In this document: in pieces, positions 12,338 to 22,691 of the stretch
Position numbering within the stretch: position 1 is the stretch's first letter
Layout: each line of letters begins with the position of its first letter
NCBI RefSeq assembly: GCF_963169125.1
Contig: NC_084796.1
Location: 215,908,448-215,972,447 of the forward strand
Length of the DNA stretch: 64,000 nucleotides
Origin: Humulus lupulus
Lineage: Eukaryota > Streptophyta > Magnoliopsida > Rosales > Cannabaceae
Direction: 5' to 3'
Notes under the pieces: generated by a model
Database searches by the model: none
What the model was told of the DNA's origin: nothing
The model's input: the letters and a program-made list of their open reading frames with translations, nothing else
Made by a program: the position numbers and the translations under genes

Positions 12338-12958
12338 TTACCTAAATAATTCGGGATACTGATCCTGCATCACTGTCTTAAGCTCCCAAGTCGCCTCCTC
12401 GACCCTACTATTCCGCCATAACACCTTAACAAGAGGAATCATCTTATTCCGTAATACTTTTTCCTTCCGATCCAAAATCTGAATCGGTTGCTCCTCATAA
12501 GCTAAATCTTTCTGCGATTCTATGTCTTCATACCTCAATACATGTGTCGCATCTGATACGTACTTCCAAGGCATAGAAACATGGAATACGTCATGGAATC
12601 CTGACAACGATGGTGGCAAGGCTAACCTGTAAGCCACCTGATCTACCCTTTCCAGGATCTCAAAAGGTCCGATGAATCTAGGGCTTAGCTTGCCCTTCTT
12701 TTCGAACCTCCTCACCCCTCGCAATGGTGAAACTCGGAGAAATACGTGGTGCCCAACCTGGAACTCCATGACTCTACACTTGGGGTCAGCGTAGCTCTTC
12801 TGTCTACTCTGTGAAGCGAGCATCCTAGCTTGGATCTTCTCTATAGCTTCATTTGTCCTCTGAACCATATCTGGCCCCAAATATTTCCTCTCACCCATCT
12901 CATCCCAATGAATGGGTAATCTACCCTTCCTCCCATATAACATCTCGTAGGGAGCCAA
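12338..12958 (-). pseudogene. Tekay-2 integrase C-terminus with chromodomain-like tail
   Basis: The longest undamaged pol piece of this element is 206 codons on the minus strand ending in a natural stop. It starts inside the integrase at MAPYEMLYGRK. It continues through HWDEMGERKYLGPDMVQRTN, the GPF module (SPRFIGPFEILERVDQVAY) and HDVFHVSM, and ends with the C-terminal block LAYEEQPIQILDRKEKVLR and WRNSRVEEATWELK, then LFR-stop. The last 60 residues have the spacing of a chromovirus chromodomain. The AATTTCG-TCCT-CGAAATT inverted repeat and the purine tract follow immediately, as in Tekay-3. Confidence 0.88.
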
Positions 12959-13506
12959 TCCAATCGTTGATTGGTAACTATTGTTATATGAAAATTAAAT
13001 CAAAGGAAGATACTTACTCCACGATCCCTCAAAGTCGATCACACATGCTTTGTGCATATCATCCAACACCTGAATCATCCTCTCAGATTGTCCATCTGTC
13101 TGAGGATGAAAGGCTGTGCTGAACTTCAACTGAGTCCCAATAGCCTTCTACAAACTACCCCAAAACTTGGAGGTAAAGATAGGATCCCGCTCTGACACTA
13201 TAGTCTTAGGAATCCCATGGAGACGTACGATCTCCCTCACATACAACTCTGCATACTGATCCACAGTATATGTCGACCTCACTGGAAGAAAATGGGCTGA
13301 TTTAGTGTATCTATCCACAATCACCCACACCGAGTCATGAAGCCCTACTATTCTGGGTAAACCTCCAACAAAATCCATCGCAATATCCTCCCATGTCCAC
13401 TCGGGGATACCCAAAGGTTGAAGCAACCCTGTCGGTTGTTGATGCTCAGCTTTCACCTGCTGACAGGTTAAACATCTGGCTATGTACTCTACCACATCCT
13501 TCTTAT
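12959..13506 (-). pseudogene. Tekay-2 integrase core, truncated
   Basis: The minus strand contains CLTCQQVKAEHQQPTGLLQP, AMDFVGGLPRIVGLHDSVWV and SAHFLPVRSTYTVDQYAELY. The second catalytic acidic residue is changed: the block reads IVSERDPIFTSKFW where Tekay-1 and Tekay-3 have VSDRD. Stops occur between 13148 and 12959. The upstream end is lost at the 13506 breakpoint, next to the CLTC zinc ligands. Confidence 0.88.
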
Positions 13507-14040
13507 TAGCTATGTAGCGCTATCATTGTTTATAGGCCAGGTGAAAATGTTTATTAGCATTGTTATTACTTGCAGGAACTAAAGAACATGCTTATTAGCT
13601 ATGTAGGATTTGTGAAAAATACTTGGATATGCCTATGTGTATTTTAATTTGCTGATGGATATCAGGAGGTGCTTATTAGCATTGCATATGTATGTATTTG
13701 ATGATCTTGGACCATCAGGAGGCAAGTGGTATAGTTATGACTTAGCTACAGGCTGATTTGATCTCTGTAGGGTGGATAGAGTGTCAGAATGAACCCTCGA
13801 AGGTCAGAGAGACTGGCTGGCCAAGAGTTATAGGCCAGTGAAGGGAATGTTTAGGGCCAGACCCCACCACCAGCTTCAGATAACTGGCAACAAGTTCTTA
13901 CTGACATGCAAGCCAGGTTAGAGAGGCAGGAAGAAGAGTTACGACTCTTGAGATAGCAACATGTTCCATCAGGAAACCTACAGGCCACAGTGCCAGCAGT
14001 GGTACAACCTGAGGTATCGACAGTCGGATCAAGTGATTTT
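13507..14040 (+). pseudogene. Tekay-type 5' leader and gag start, plus strand fragment
   Basis: This is a scrap of another chromovirus in the opposite orientation to its neighbours. The leader (13507-13790) contains three copies of a TTATTAGCAT-type segment. The same segment occurs, on the minus strand, in the leaders of Tekay-1 (near 9590) and Tekay-3 (near 42175). From the ATG near 13792 the plus strand reads MNPRRSERLAG, matching MRPRKSTRLA of Tekay-3. It then reads PASDNWQQVLTDMQARLERQ and EEELRLLR, matching the minus-strand gag of Tekay-1 and Tekay-3. Stops after GQEL and LLR disrupt it. It is cut on the left by Tekay-2 and on the right, near 14040, by copia-B. Confidence 0.82.
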
Positions 14041-16328
14041 TCCTCTCGATGTGCTTTCCCCTCTTGTGACTTCTAGGTTCCTTTGAATTAGGTACGACCC
14101 CAATGTTATCACAGTACAAAACAAGTGGCTGATCCATGCCTCGTGGAGTCTACAACTATAACACCACCTCCAAGTGTGAAAACTGATCCAGAGCTACACA
14201 ACCTCTTTAGATGCTTCACAAGCTGTTATGTATTTGCCTTCCATGGTAAAGTTTGCAATACTGGATTGTTTAAACTACAACACCACCTCCAAGTGTGAAA
14301 ACTGATCCAGATGTCGACTTTCAACTATCATTATCTTATTGAAAATGATAATCAGTATATCAAGTGGGGTTCAGGTCTCCATCTGACTACACAAGCTTAT
14401 AATCTCTATTATGTCTGAGATACTTGAGAATATTCTTTATTGATGTCCAATGACTCAATCCAGGATTGAATTGATAAGGGCTGACTATCCCTACTGCATA
14501 ATAGAATTCAGGTCTAGTGCATAATATTTCATACATTAGACTGTGTATCGAAGAGGCATAGGGATATTTTCGCATATCCTCCCCTTCCTGAGTTGTTTGT
14601 GGACATTATTCTTTAGAAAATTTAACTCCTGACCGGGTAGGCATATTGCCTTTCTTGGAGTTTTGCGTGCTAAAGCGTTCTAGAACTTTACAAATATTAG
14701 TTTCTTGATACAGTGCCAAAACATTGTTCTTTCGATCTCTACAGATCTGAATTCCCAAAACATATTTGACTCCTCCCAAATCCTTCATTTGGAATTCACA
14801 ATGAGTAGAATATGATCAACGTAAAGAACGGGGAATACCACAATCTTATCTTTGATTTGTTTGTAAACACAAGGTTCCTCAAGGTTTTGTTCAAAGGCAA
14901 TCATTTTGGTTGTTTCATTAAATCTAAGATTCCAAGATCTCAAAGCTTGTCTAAGTCCATAAATATACTTAAGAAGCTTGCAAGCATTTTGCTCTTGAGC
15001 TTTAACTTCGAACCCTTCTGGTTGAGACATGTAAATGGTTTCGTCAAGATAGCCATTCAGAAAAGCTGTTTTAATGTCCATTTTCCAAATCTCATAATTC
15101 ATGCAAGCAGCTATGGATAAGAGTATGCGGATAAATTTAAGCATGGCCACAGGCAATAAAGTTTCTTCATAATCAACTCCTTCTTTCTATGTGTAGCCTT
15201 TTTCCATTAGCCTTACTTTGAAAGTCTCTACTTTCCAATCTTCTCCTCTCTTCTTCTTGAATATCCATTTGCAACCAATAGGTTTAACATATTAAGGTGA
15301 ATCTTCAAGAGTCAAGACAGAATTGGAATACATCGATTCCATTTCAAGGTCCATGGCATTTAGCCGCTTTTTCTTTGTCAGAATCTTCCATTGCATCTCT
15401 ATATGTCAATGGATCATCTTTGTTTATGTCATACACAAGCATCTGAACTTCATGTTCATAACAAATTGGTTGTTTACCAACCCTCCCACTACGATGAAGC
15501 TCTTAATTATTCTGACTAGAACTAGTGATATCCTTTGGTAGTTTTTCATTTGCCACTGATGGTGATTGGTCTTGTTTATTTGAGACCATTTCCTCAAGTA
15601 TAACTTTACTTTGAGGTTTGTAGTTATTTATATAATCATGCTCTAGAAAAGTAGCATTTGTAGATACAAACGTTTTGTTATCTTTAGGACTATAAAATAC
15701 ACCACCTTTTGTTTCTTTGAAATATCCTACAAACATGCACACTTCAGTGCGTGATTGCAACTTCCCAGTCTTTCCTATAAGCACGTGTGCAGGACAACCC
15801 CATATACGGAAACGGCGTAAACTAGGTTTAGTACCATTCCATAATTCTTATGGTGTTTTCTGAATAGACTTAGATGGAAAAAAATTGAGTATCTATAGAG
15901 CACATTTTATGCATAACCCCAAAATGTCAAAGGCAATGATGAGAAACTAATCATTGATCTAACCATAACAAATAAGGCTTTGTTTAATCCTTCTGGAACA
16001 CCGTTTTGTTGTGGTGTTCAAGGTGCAGTGAGTTGGGATTGAATACCATGCTCACGTAAATGGTCCTCAAATTCATAATCTAAGTACTCTCTACCTCGAT
16101 CTGATTGAAGTACTTTTAGTGATTTACCTAATTGCTTTTCAGCTTATGCTCGGAATTCTTTAAACTTACCAAACGTTTCAGATTTACTTTGCATTAAGTA
16201 TAGGTAACCATAACTTGAATAATCATCAATTCAACTGACAAAATTTTCAAAATGTCATCTAGCTTGGACATTGAGTGGACCACAAACATCCGTATGTACA
16301 AGTTAAAGTGGTTCTGTGGCTCTTGAAC
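14041..16328 (-). pseudogene. Ty1/copia pol fragment (copia-B): integrase, RT, RNase H
   Basis: On the minus strand, from right to left, the copia integrase core appears first: HTDVCGPLNVQAR near 16270, LQSDRGREYLDYEF near 16100, and PQQNGVPEGLN near 15995, keeping a D-D-E-like set. The integrase C-terminus follows (VLIGKTGKLQSRTEVCMFVG, near 15730-15785), then reverse transcriptase (KMDIKTAFLNGYLDETIYMS; 14785-15156) and RNase H (QPLVLYCDN near 14115). The RT catalytic motif is YVDHI rather than YVDDI, so its second aspartate is lost, and stops are frequent. Gag, protease and both LTRs are absent. It is related to copia-A but lies in the opposite direction, so the two are not halves of one insertion. 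Confidence 0.9.
14150..14320. repeat. Direct duplication inside copia-B RNase H
   Basis: A block of about 35 bp containing CCACCTCCAAGTGTGAAAAC occurs twice, near 14158-14193 and 14279-14314. On the minus strand it encodes SGSVFTLGGG, a normal copia RNase H segment. The right copy is in its expected place. The left copy sits where the sequence following EASKEVV should be, so a local duplication has replaced that stretch. Confidence 0.7.
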
Positions 16329-16330
16329 TT

Positions 16331-17040
16331 TTAAGATAAATTGGTATCTAAATTAATAAATCAGTTTAAATCAAGGTTCAAATTATATATAATTAATTTG
16401 ATAAAGGATTTAAATAATTAAATCAATAAAAAATAATACAAGCCTTGATTTTATGTCCAATGGGCTTATAATCAAATGGGAAATTTCACAGGCCTAAAGC
16501 CCATGATAATTTCGATCTAGGGCTTCAAATTAGCTATTATTTTATTGATTTTTTAATTAAATTAAATGGCCTAATTGAGTCTATAAAAGGAGTGTTTAGA
16601 GAGAAGTCAAGAGACATGTTCATAAGTAACAAGTCAGATTTTCTGATTGGTTTTAGATTCTCTCTAAACACAAGTCCTTTTCTAAGCTTCTTTGTTATTT
16701 TCTCTTCTTCTCTCTGTATCTATCTCATGTGTTGAGAATTGCACACTCTAGTCTAGGTGATTTTAAGGATAGTTTGGAAAACTGTGAAGATAATAAAAGA
16801 TCGGTTCAGTTTCTTGATAATACTCTACGACACAAAGGATACAAGAGTTAGAGAAACTGAAGGGAGGACTCATTCTGAAGGGAGGACTCATAAAGAGAAT
16901 TGCGTATAATGTAAGTATTCTTAGCATTGTTTCAGTTTGAATTCAATTTTAGAAACATGTTCTAGGTTATCTCATATTAATTTGTTTAATATTATATTTA
17001 CATGAAAATAAATAAAGATCCTGTATAAGTTTTCTTAACA
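16331..17040 (+). repeat. LTR fragment of NC-A, homologous to solo LTR Y
   Basis: About 710 bp aligns with the reverse complement of 61971 to about 62680. Shared blocks are TTGGTATCTAAATTAATAAA, TAAGCCCATTTGAC-like text and AGAGAATCTAAAACC-like text. It keeps the LTR end (...AGTTTTCTTAACA), but the start of the LTR is lost at the junction with copia-B near 16330. A TATAAAAGG box at 16582-16590 fits a plus-strand promoter. In solo LTR Y the corresponding site is changed to TACAAAAGG. Confidence 0.8.
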
Positions 17041-17042
17041 AC

Positions 17043-17054
17043 TGGCCTCAGAGT
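17043..17054 (+). other. Probable primer-binding site of NC-A (degenerate)
   Basis: Directly after the LTR end, TGGCCTCAGAGT stands where plant elements have TGGTATCAGAGC, with three differences. The inverted copy NC-B has AGCCTTAGAAC at the same place next to its LTR. The position supports the LTR assignment; the identity of the tRNA is uncertain. Confidence 0.5.
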
Positions 17055-17361
17055 CTTTGGTAATCTTTATTATTATGAATGAACATGTTTAAAATTGGAT
17101 TATTTGATGTGTTTGAATAATTGGATGGTTTTCATGTTCTTATGAAGCATATTGATTTTATGTGAATTTTATCAATTTCTAGGTTATTTTGCTGTGTTTT
17201 CTATGCTATTAATATTTATATATGATCTATTTTGTGTAAAACATGTTAATAATTAATTATAAAATGTTTTTGGTTTGAAAAATTGCTCAAAAAAATTTCC
17301 AATTTTTTTTTGCACTAGCTGCTATGCGCGTGCGCACGTCCCACCGCCCAGCCACCTGCAC

Positions 17362-17391
17362 GATGAACAATACCCACGGGTACTGTTCATC
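17362..17391. other. 14-bp-arm hairpin in the NC-A leader
   Basis: GATGAACAATACCC and GGGTACTGTTCATC form an inverted repeat with one mismatch and a 2-bp loop. It sits in a GC-rich block (17320-17391) about 320 bp after the primer-binding region. NC-B has a similar structure at 58620-58650 inside its own GC-rich block. The position resembles that of leader structures used in retroelement RNA packaging or dimer formation, which is a hypothesis only. Confidence 0.55.
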
Positions 17392-17755
17392 AATTTTTTT
17401 TTTAAAATTAAAGAAAATTAAAAATTGTGGAAATAAATTATTTATAATCAAAGCCAAAAATATACTGATTTGTTTTTTGTATTTAAAATTCTTTTTTTAA
17501 ATAAGATATTTTTGTTAGTTGCATAGTGAGCATGCAATATTTTTTCCTACGCATTATTTTCTTTTTATTATTTTTAGTGTTTCCTTTATTTTATTTGATT
17601 AATTAATAAGAAAAAGGAAAGGAAAGAGATAGAAGAGTGGCGTGAGAAAGGGAAAGTAAGTGATTTAAGGGAATCGATTTGCTATGGGTTTCTTTTTGTT
17701 ACTTTTGGGAAAGAAAAGTTAAAGGGTATTAGTGTGAAAAAGCCACACCTAGCCA

Positions 17756-17805
17756 TGTATAGGAAGAGAGAGAGAGAGTGAGAGGTGTGTGTGTGTGTGT
17801 GAATG
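17756..17805. repeat. Compound GA/GT microsatellite
   Basis: A run of GA repeats passes directly into a run of GT repeats. It has no counterpart seen in NC-B and is a simple-sequence expansion within NC-A. Confidence 0.9.
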
Positions 17806-19194
17806 GAGTAAAAGGTAAGTGATTTAGTTTCCTTTTCCTTGTTTGATTGACTTGATTTCCATGCAAAAGTTAGGGGAAAGATTGAAGCCAATTTTGGGAA
17901 ATTTTCCTTTAGGGTCTAGCTAGGTTAAAAGGGGAACAAATGATCTTTGGGGGCTCATTTGTGGTGGCCGAACCATAGAGAGAGAAAGGAAGAGAGTGAG
18001 CACGAGAAAGGAAGAAAAAAAGAAAGAAAGACAGAAGGAGAATAGGGTTTCAAAAAATCCTATGTATGTGTTCTTGTTTTGTCTTTTAGAATCTGTAAGT
18101 CTAAGCTTTCTCTTCCTCCAAATCTTAACAATGTTTTCTTTTCTATTGTTGTGGTGTTTCAAAATCCTTAAGGTGCCAAAGGATTGGTTAGATTTTGTGT
18201 TTTGAACAACATCAAGGAGGTAGTGACTCTCTAGCCTGGCTATTGTCTTGTTGTTATTTTAGTTGTCGATTGTCGTTTTGATTTTTGATTTCCTATGGGT
18301 GTTAATGGTTGTTCTCCATGTTTCTATTTTTATCAAATCTATAGATACATGCTAATGATTTTTGTTTATGGGTTTGGGAAGGTTTGTTGATGTCTTGAAC
18401 CTATAGGGTTTCGGCTAGGGTGATCTAGTGTATGCTATTGTTGCGAGTTAATTTTTATTCATTTTTGTAGAAAAGGATGTTAGTGATGTATTTAAGTTGT
18501 ACCTATATTTTTTCATTTAGGGTTCATGTGGATTATTGGAATTTGTGATTTGAATATATTTTTTTTCTTCAGAATTTTGATATTATTTTATAATTAAGGA
18601 TTAATATTTAAATTATTATTGCTCCAACAAATCATAATTTTTTAATAATTAAAGATTGCAATTAGATATTATAAACTGATTTCGCAAAAGCCAGACTAAG
18701 AATAAATATGCTATGTAATTTTTAGTGTAGACGTATTCTTTTTGGATGATGAGTTTATGTTGTCCCATTATTGTTAATATTAAAACTATTGATTTTGAAT
18801 AGTTTTATTCGTTTTATGTTTATGACTTGTATCATGAAGGTTTCGGCCGTGTGAGTGTGATTTATGATGATTAAATTTTTTGTTGCATGCTAATGGTAAT
18901 AATTAAATGCATAAAGCCTAGAAACTTGTTATATAAGTTTGTTAAAATAGTTAAAAGGGATTATATGTATGTTAAGAATGTTGTGTGAATATATGCTTGC
19001 TGATTTTATTATTTTTAGAATGGTGATTTGTATAAATAATTTAAAAGGAAGTAAATTATGTCTTGAGTTCATGTTTTAAAACTAAGATAAGTAAAATGGT
19101 GATTTTCACATGTTAATCTATAAATTTTCTTCTCTAAAAACATGCAGAATTTTGTTAAGAAATAATTTAATTAAATAATTTTTTAAAAGATGAC

Positions 19195-20341
19195 TGTTGA
19201 CGGTGAGAACTCGTCAACTAAGTTGAGTTGGAAAAAAGTATCAAGTAAGGATCACCAATAAAAGAGTTGTAGAAATGTAAGTGATAACTCAAGAACAATG
19301 ACAGAATAAAAATGGAGAAATCAATCCTTCATTCACTCTCAAGCCTATGCTACAGTAAATTTTCCAACCCCTTTTTAGGTGGGGTTAGAGTTTATTTTAT
19401 AGTAGGCTCTAATGGCCCTGGGTACATGGTGGTCCTGGGGACCAAAGGGGTACATAAGTACTCTGTCAAGAGAGTGGCTTCAGAGGTTATTGTCGTACAT
19501 CCAGTAAAGGGCAGGTGTCAGGAGGATGCCTCCACTACTTGTCCGTACCCATGTCTGATGAGTGATGACAAGCATAGTGGCGCAGGTGGTAGTGGTGTCG
19601 ACTCTGACTCCTGGCCATAGACGTACGGGCCATCACTCTTATCCCTGCATTCCCACTCCTCCGTTGGAACGGACGTTTGTATTTGGACGTACAAGGTCTT
19701 GAGGGCCATACCCAGCATGGGAACGTACAAGTACGTTCCATTCAACTCATACCCGGGCCCCTAAGTGTTGGGGTCCATCTGATTGCGTGGCTCCTATGCG
19801 GCTCGCGAGCCCCCTTCACGAGGCCTCCCTTGCATGGACACCTGATGGTGTGGCTCCCCAGGGTACACCCCCCGCACGGAATGGAGCGTTCAGGGCGCGA
19901 GGCCGAATCCATGCCCCGACGCGAGGCCATGGGGTCGTGCCTGCTTCGGATGCGACGCGAGGCCACAAGGCCGTGCCTGCCTGCTTGCTTCGGATGCGAT
20001 GCGAGGCCATGGGACCGTGCCTGCTTCAGACGCGACGCGAGGCCATGGGGCCGTGCCTGCTTCGGACGCGTCGCGAGGCCACGGGGCCGTGCCTGCACGA
20101 ACGAGACGAGGGGCCTCGTCTGGTGTTGGGCGCGCACGGGACGAGGGGGCCTCGCCTGGTGCTGGGCGCGCGCGTGACGAGGGGCCTGGTCAGGTTCTGG
20201 TACGTGCAAGGCCATCTGGGTTGCCGCACGAGTGGCAACAGTGGCTCGGGGTCATTCCAACCCAGCCATATTTTTGGGGCGTTTATGGGGCCTAGCATAC
20301 ATGTTGAGTCTTTTAATGGCGAGGAATATTGAGCGTTCACA
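19195..20341 (-). repeat. Solo LTR Z1 (family Z), duplication ATGAC
   Basis: This 1147-bp sequence begins TGTTGACGGTGAGAACTCG and ends GAGCGTTCACA on the plus strand. Perfect 5-bp duplications ATGAC flank it at 19190-19194 and 20342-20346. It lies within NC-A and is homologous to Z2 (40509-42093). The minus strand carries a TATA box (CTATAAAA, 19395-19402), so the sense direction is minus, and a GC-rich tandem array lies upstream of it in U3. The first bases form a short inverted repeat GTTGACG/CGTCAAC at the LTR's 3' edge. Long open frames on both strands (19677-20332) arise from the GC-rich repeat and are not conserved as proteins in Z2. Confidence 0.93.
19921..20108. repeat. 36-bp GC-rich tandem repeat in LTR Z1
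   Basis: Five units begin with GCGAGGCCA at 19921, 19957, 20001, 20037 and 20073. Four have a 36-bp period and the second carries an 8-bp insertion. Because 36 is a multiple of three, the frames stay open and give a 12-residue repeat in translation. The array lies upstream of the TATA box in the sense direction. Confidence 0.88.
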
Positions 20342-21793
20342 ATGACCAAATAAATTATTTGAATGAATGAGAGCATAATCAAATCTTTTTCAACATTTAT
20401 AATTGTGAATTTTTGTCATATATTGGTTATTGATTTTCTTAGTTTTGTAGAAAAATATCGTATAATTAAAAGGTATAAAGTCTTCGTCTTAATGATTTAT
20501 GCCTTAGATTTTATACATGAATAATATGGTTCTTTTCCATAATTTAAATAAGCATTTTCTCAATTTCATTAATGCAGATTTTATTTACAAAATAATTAAG
20601 TAAAATTATTTTTTAATATTGATCAAAGAATTTGTTTAATATTTTGGAGTAATTACAAAATTTTGTCACATTCTTTTAATTTTTATGAAAAAATAAATGG
20701 AATTATTATATTATCCAAACTAAAAGCTATGGAATTATTTTAGTAAATTAAATTTTTGTAATAAAATTTATGAATGGCAAATGTGTTATTAAAAGAATAA
20801 TGTGGTATTAATTAAATGGGAAAATTATTTTATGCTTGATGAATTTTGTGAAATTGACTAGAAAATAAAGGAACAAATAATTCAAACTTCTGCGCTAGTA
20901 TTAAGAACTGTCCATGTACGCATGTTACATGCAAGTTAACCTTTATGCTGAGAATTACTTAGTAGAATTGACATTATCCTTCTATGAATCTATGTGACGT
21001 TGTTGTATGAATAAACTTGTGGAGCAACTTGTGCCACATGTGCATGGCCCATGCACATGTGAGATATGCATGTTCGGCATGTGTAATCTTACATGATTTT
21101 AAGAGGAACGTTCGGTTGTGATTCGAGGCTCTTTGTGAAGTACCCCCGAACTTTATTTTTGCTTGGACTTGAGGTAAGGAAGTTAGCTAGAATTTTCTAT
21201 GAATTAAGTTATGAAAGTTTTAACTATTATGTTCCATGTTATAGTTTTATGGAAAGTATAAATTATGGTAAACTAAAGTTTTATGAAATGTATGAAATAT
21301 TATGTTATGTTGTGGATTGCTATTATGTTTGCTTGTATGATGTATGGAAAAGCAGTAGGTTGTTAGCGTGCTGAACGCGACACAACAAATGAGTTACTAA
21401 GGATATGACATAACTCATAAGGCAGACACGCTGAGATTATCCGAGGACAAGAGTTCCTCTTTACCTCATAGAGGAGGTCTTACCTATTTATGCTTTTGCT
21501 TGTTACTTCACGATGTGACATGAACAATAGGGGTACCATGCTCACATGAAGTATGAAGTATGATAATGATTATGAATATGATACGATATGATTATGAATA
21601 CGATACTATATGATTGTGAAATGAATACGATATGGTTATGCTATGAGTTTTATGTTGTTTATGTAGTTTTTCCTTGTTATTTATTGAAATTTGTTCCATT
21701 TGTTTGCACTTCCTTACTGGGTTGTTTGCTCACCCCCCTTACTTTCCCCCTTTCAGGTAGCCAATAGAGTTTCTCCTTGGCATGCACAGTAAT

Positions 21794-22506
21794 CACTACA
21801 ACAAATATGAGTAAATATTACGGTAAAATATAACATAATTTTTAAAAAGCTATTGTTGAATAAGTAAATGAAAACACGGAGTAAATAGCAAATGAAATTC
21901 AGGCACCCAATAAAATAGTAATATCGCGCCTTTACTTCGTCCCCTCCTTTTAATTCACATTCTGATTATATAAAATCAGAAAACAAAAGAAAAACAAAAA
22001 GCTCTCTTTCTGAAATGGAACCTCTCTGCCCTAACCGTTCCTACTCTCTCTAGATCTCTTTTCTCTTTGTTCTTCTCCCTCTATTTCTTTCACATGGTCG
22101 ACGGGTGAATGGAAGTGTGCAGGGGCTTCTCTCGGAAACTAGCTTTGGAGAGGGACAGTGCGACGACATCATTCTTCAACGGTAACTCTCTCTCGCTCTA
22201 TCTTTCTCTCTGAGCTACTCTATCGTTCAATCTTTCTTTCTTTCTCTCTGTTTTTTGCAGGTGTGTAACAAGGTGGTGGAGGCCCACGGCTTGGGTCGTG
22301 TGACAGGGAGGCTTGACTCGTGGGTCTATGGCGTGGCTCGCTCATGGGTGCGACAGTGCTTGCGACAGTGGTTTATTCGACGGGTTTGACTTTAGTGAGG
22401 TTATTCTACAACATTTATGGGTTTGATAATTGTTTTGAGTTTTGTATTGATTTAATTTGAGATTGAGTTTGAGGAAAAGTAATACATATATGGTTTTGAG
22501 TCGGTC
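21794..22506 (+). other. CACTA-1 left end with 5'-leader-like sequence
   Basis: After the terminal repeat there is a pyrimidine-rich stretch (22010-22110, CTCTCT/TTCTTC-type). An exon-intron-like junction follows: GGTAACTC at about 22180, then a pyrimidine tract and TTTTTTGCAG ending at 22260. This looks like the promoter-proximal leader and first intron of a plant gene taken up by the transposon. No protein is recognised. Confidence 0.45.
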
Positions 22507-22691
22507 ATGTGATGCTCAAGGCATGATGACAGAGTTTTCTGAAGGAGATGTTTTTGTCGGTGGGGCTGAGATTCATGGGTTGAAATGACAGAAAATTGGG
22601 TCTTGGCTACCAAAGTTGGAGCATCAAGTGCTTCCTTTGCAGCTTAAGGATGTGAAACGTGGTATTAGTCATCAAGGTGGTCTTGTACCAG
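22507..22691 (+). pseudogene. Unassigned exon-like fragment in CACTA-1
   Basis: The plus strand reads EFSEGDVFVGGAEIHGLK, then one stop, then QKIGSWLPKLEHQVLPLQLK and DVKRGISHQGGLVP. It ends at a plausible donor (CCAG|GTTAGT at 22691). I do not recognise the family. The following intron-like DNA is interrupted eight bases later by solo LTR X2. Confidence 0.4.

Larger units (their letters stand above)
10180..13506 (-). mobile_element. Tekay-2: gypsy chromovirus, 5' half deleted
   Basis: A second, related minus-strand element is inserted in the 5' LTR of Tekay-1. It has a complete 3' LTR (10180-12301), a purine-rich tract on the minus strand next to it (12302-12316), and the integrase end of pol. 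At about 13506, in the middle of the integrase zinc-binding region, homology to Tekay-3 stops. Everything upstream (RNase H, reverse transcriptase, protease, gag, 5' LTR) is missing. A deletion has therefore joined Tekay-2 to the plus-strand gag scrap at 13507. Confidence 0.92.
16331..21793 (+). mobile_element. NC-A: non-coding LTR element, left part (LARD-like)
   Basis: After an LTR fragment ending CTTAACA at 17040 comes a degenerate primer-binding site and then at least 4.7 kb with no recognisable gag or pol in any frame. The sequence pairs, in inverse orientation, with 55030-59129 (NC-B). Examples are the blocks at 17050-17290 and 58800-59040, and the segment around 21360-21500 (GTGCTGAACGC..., ATGACATAACTC) with 56140-56270. 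The element is split at 21793 by CACTA-1, and its continuation is recognisable after 32685. Two independent copies without coding capacity suggest a large non-autonomous LTR element. This classification is inference. Short open frames at 17682-18205 and 21093-21374 have no supporting homology. Confidence 0.65.

Noticed and set aside
1..16328. Copia-A and copia-B as the two halves of one insertion
   Set aside because: They are in opposite orientation and both cover reverse transcriptase, so they cannot be complementary halves of one element.
19677..20382. Long open frames on both strands around the 36-bp repeat (up to 181 codons)
   Set aside because: Both strands and several frames are open at once, as expected for a GC-rich 36-bp tandem repeat in an LTR. 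No start context, splice site or protein family supports any of them.
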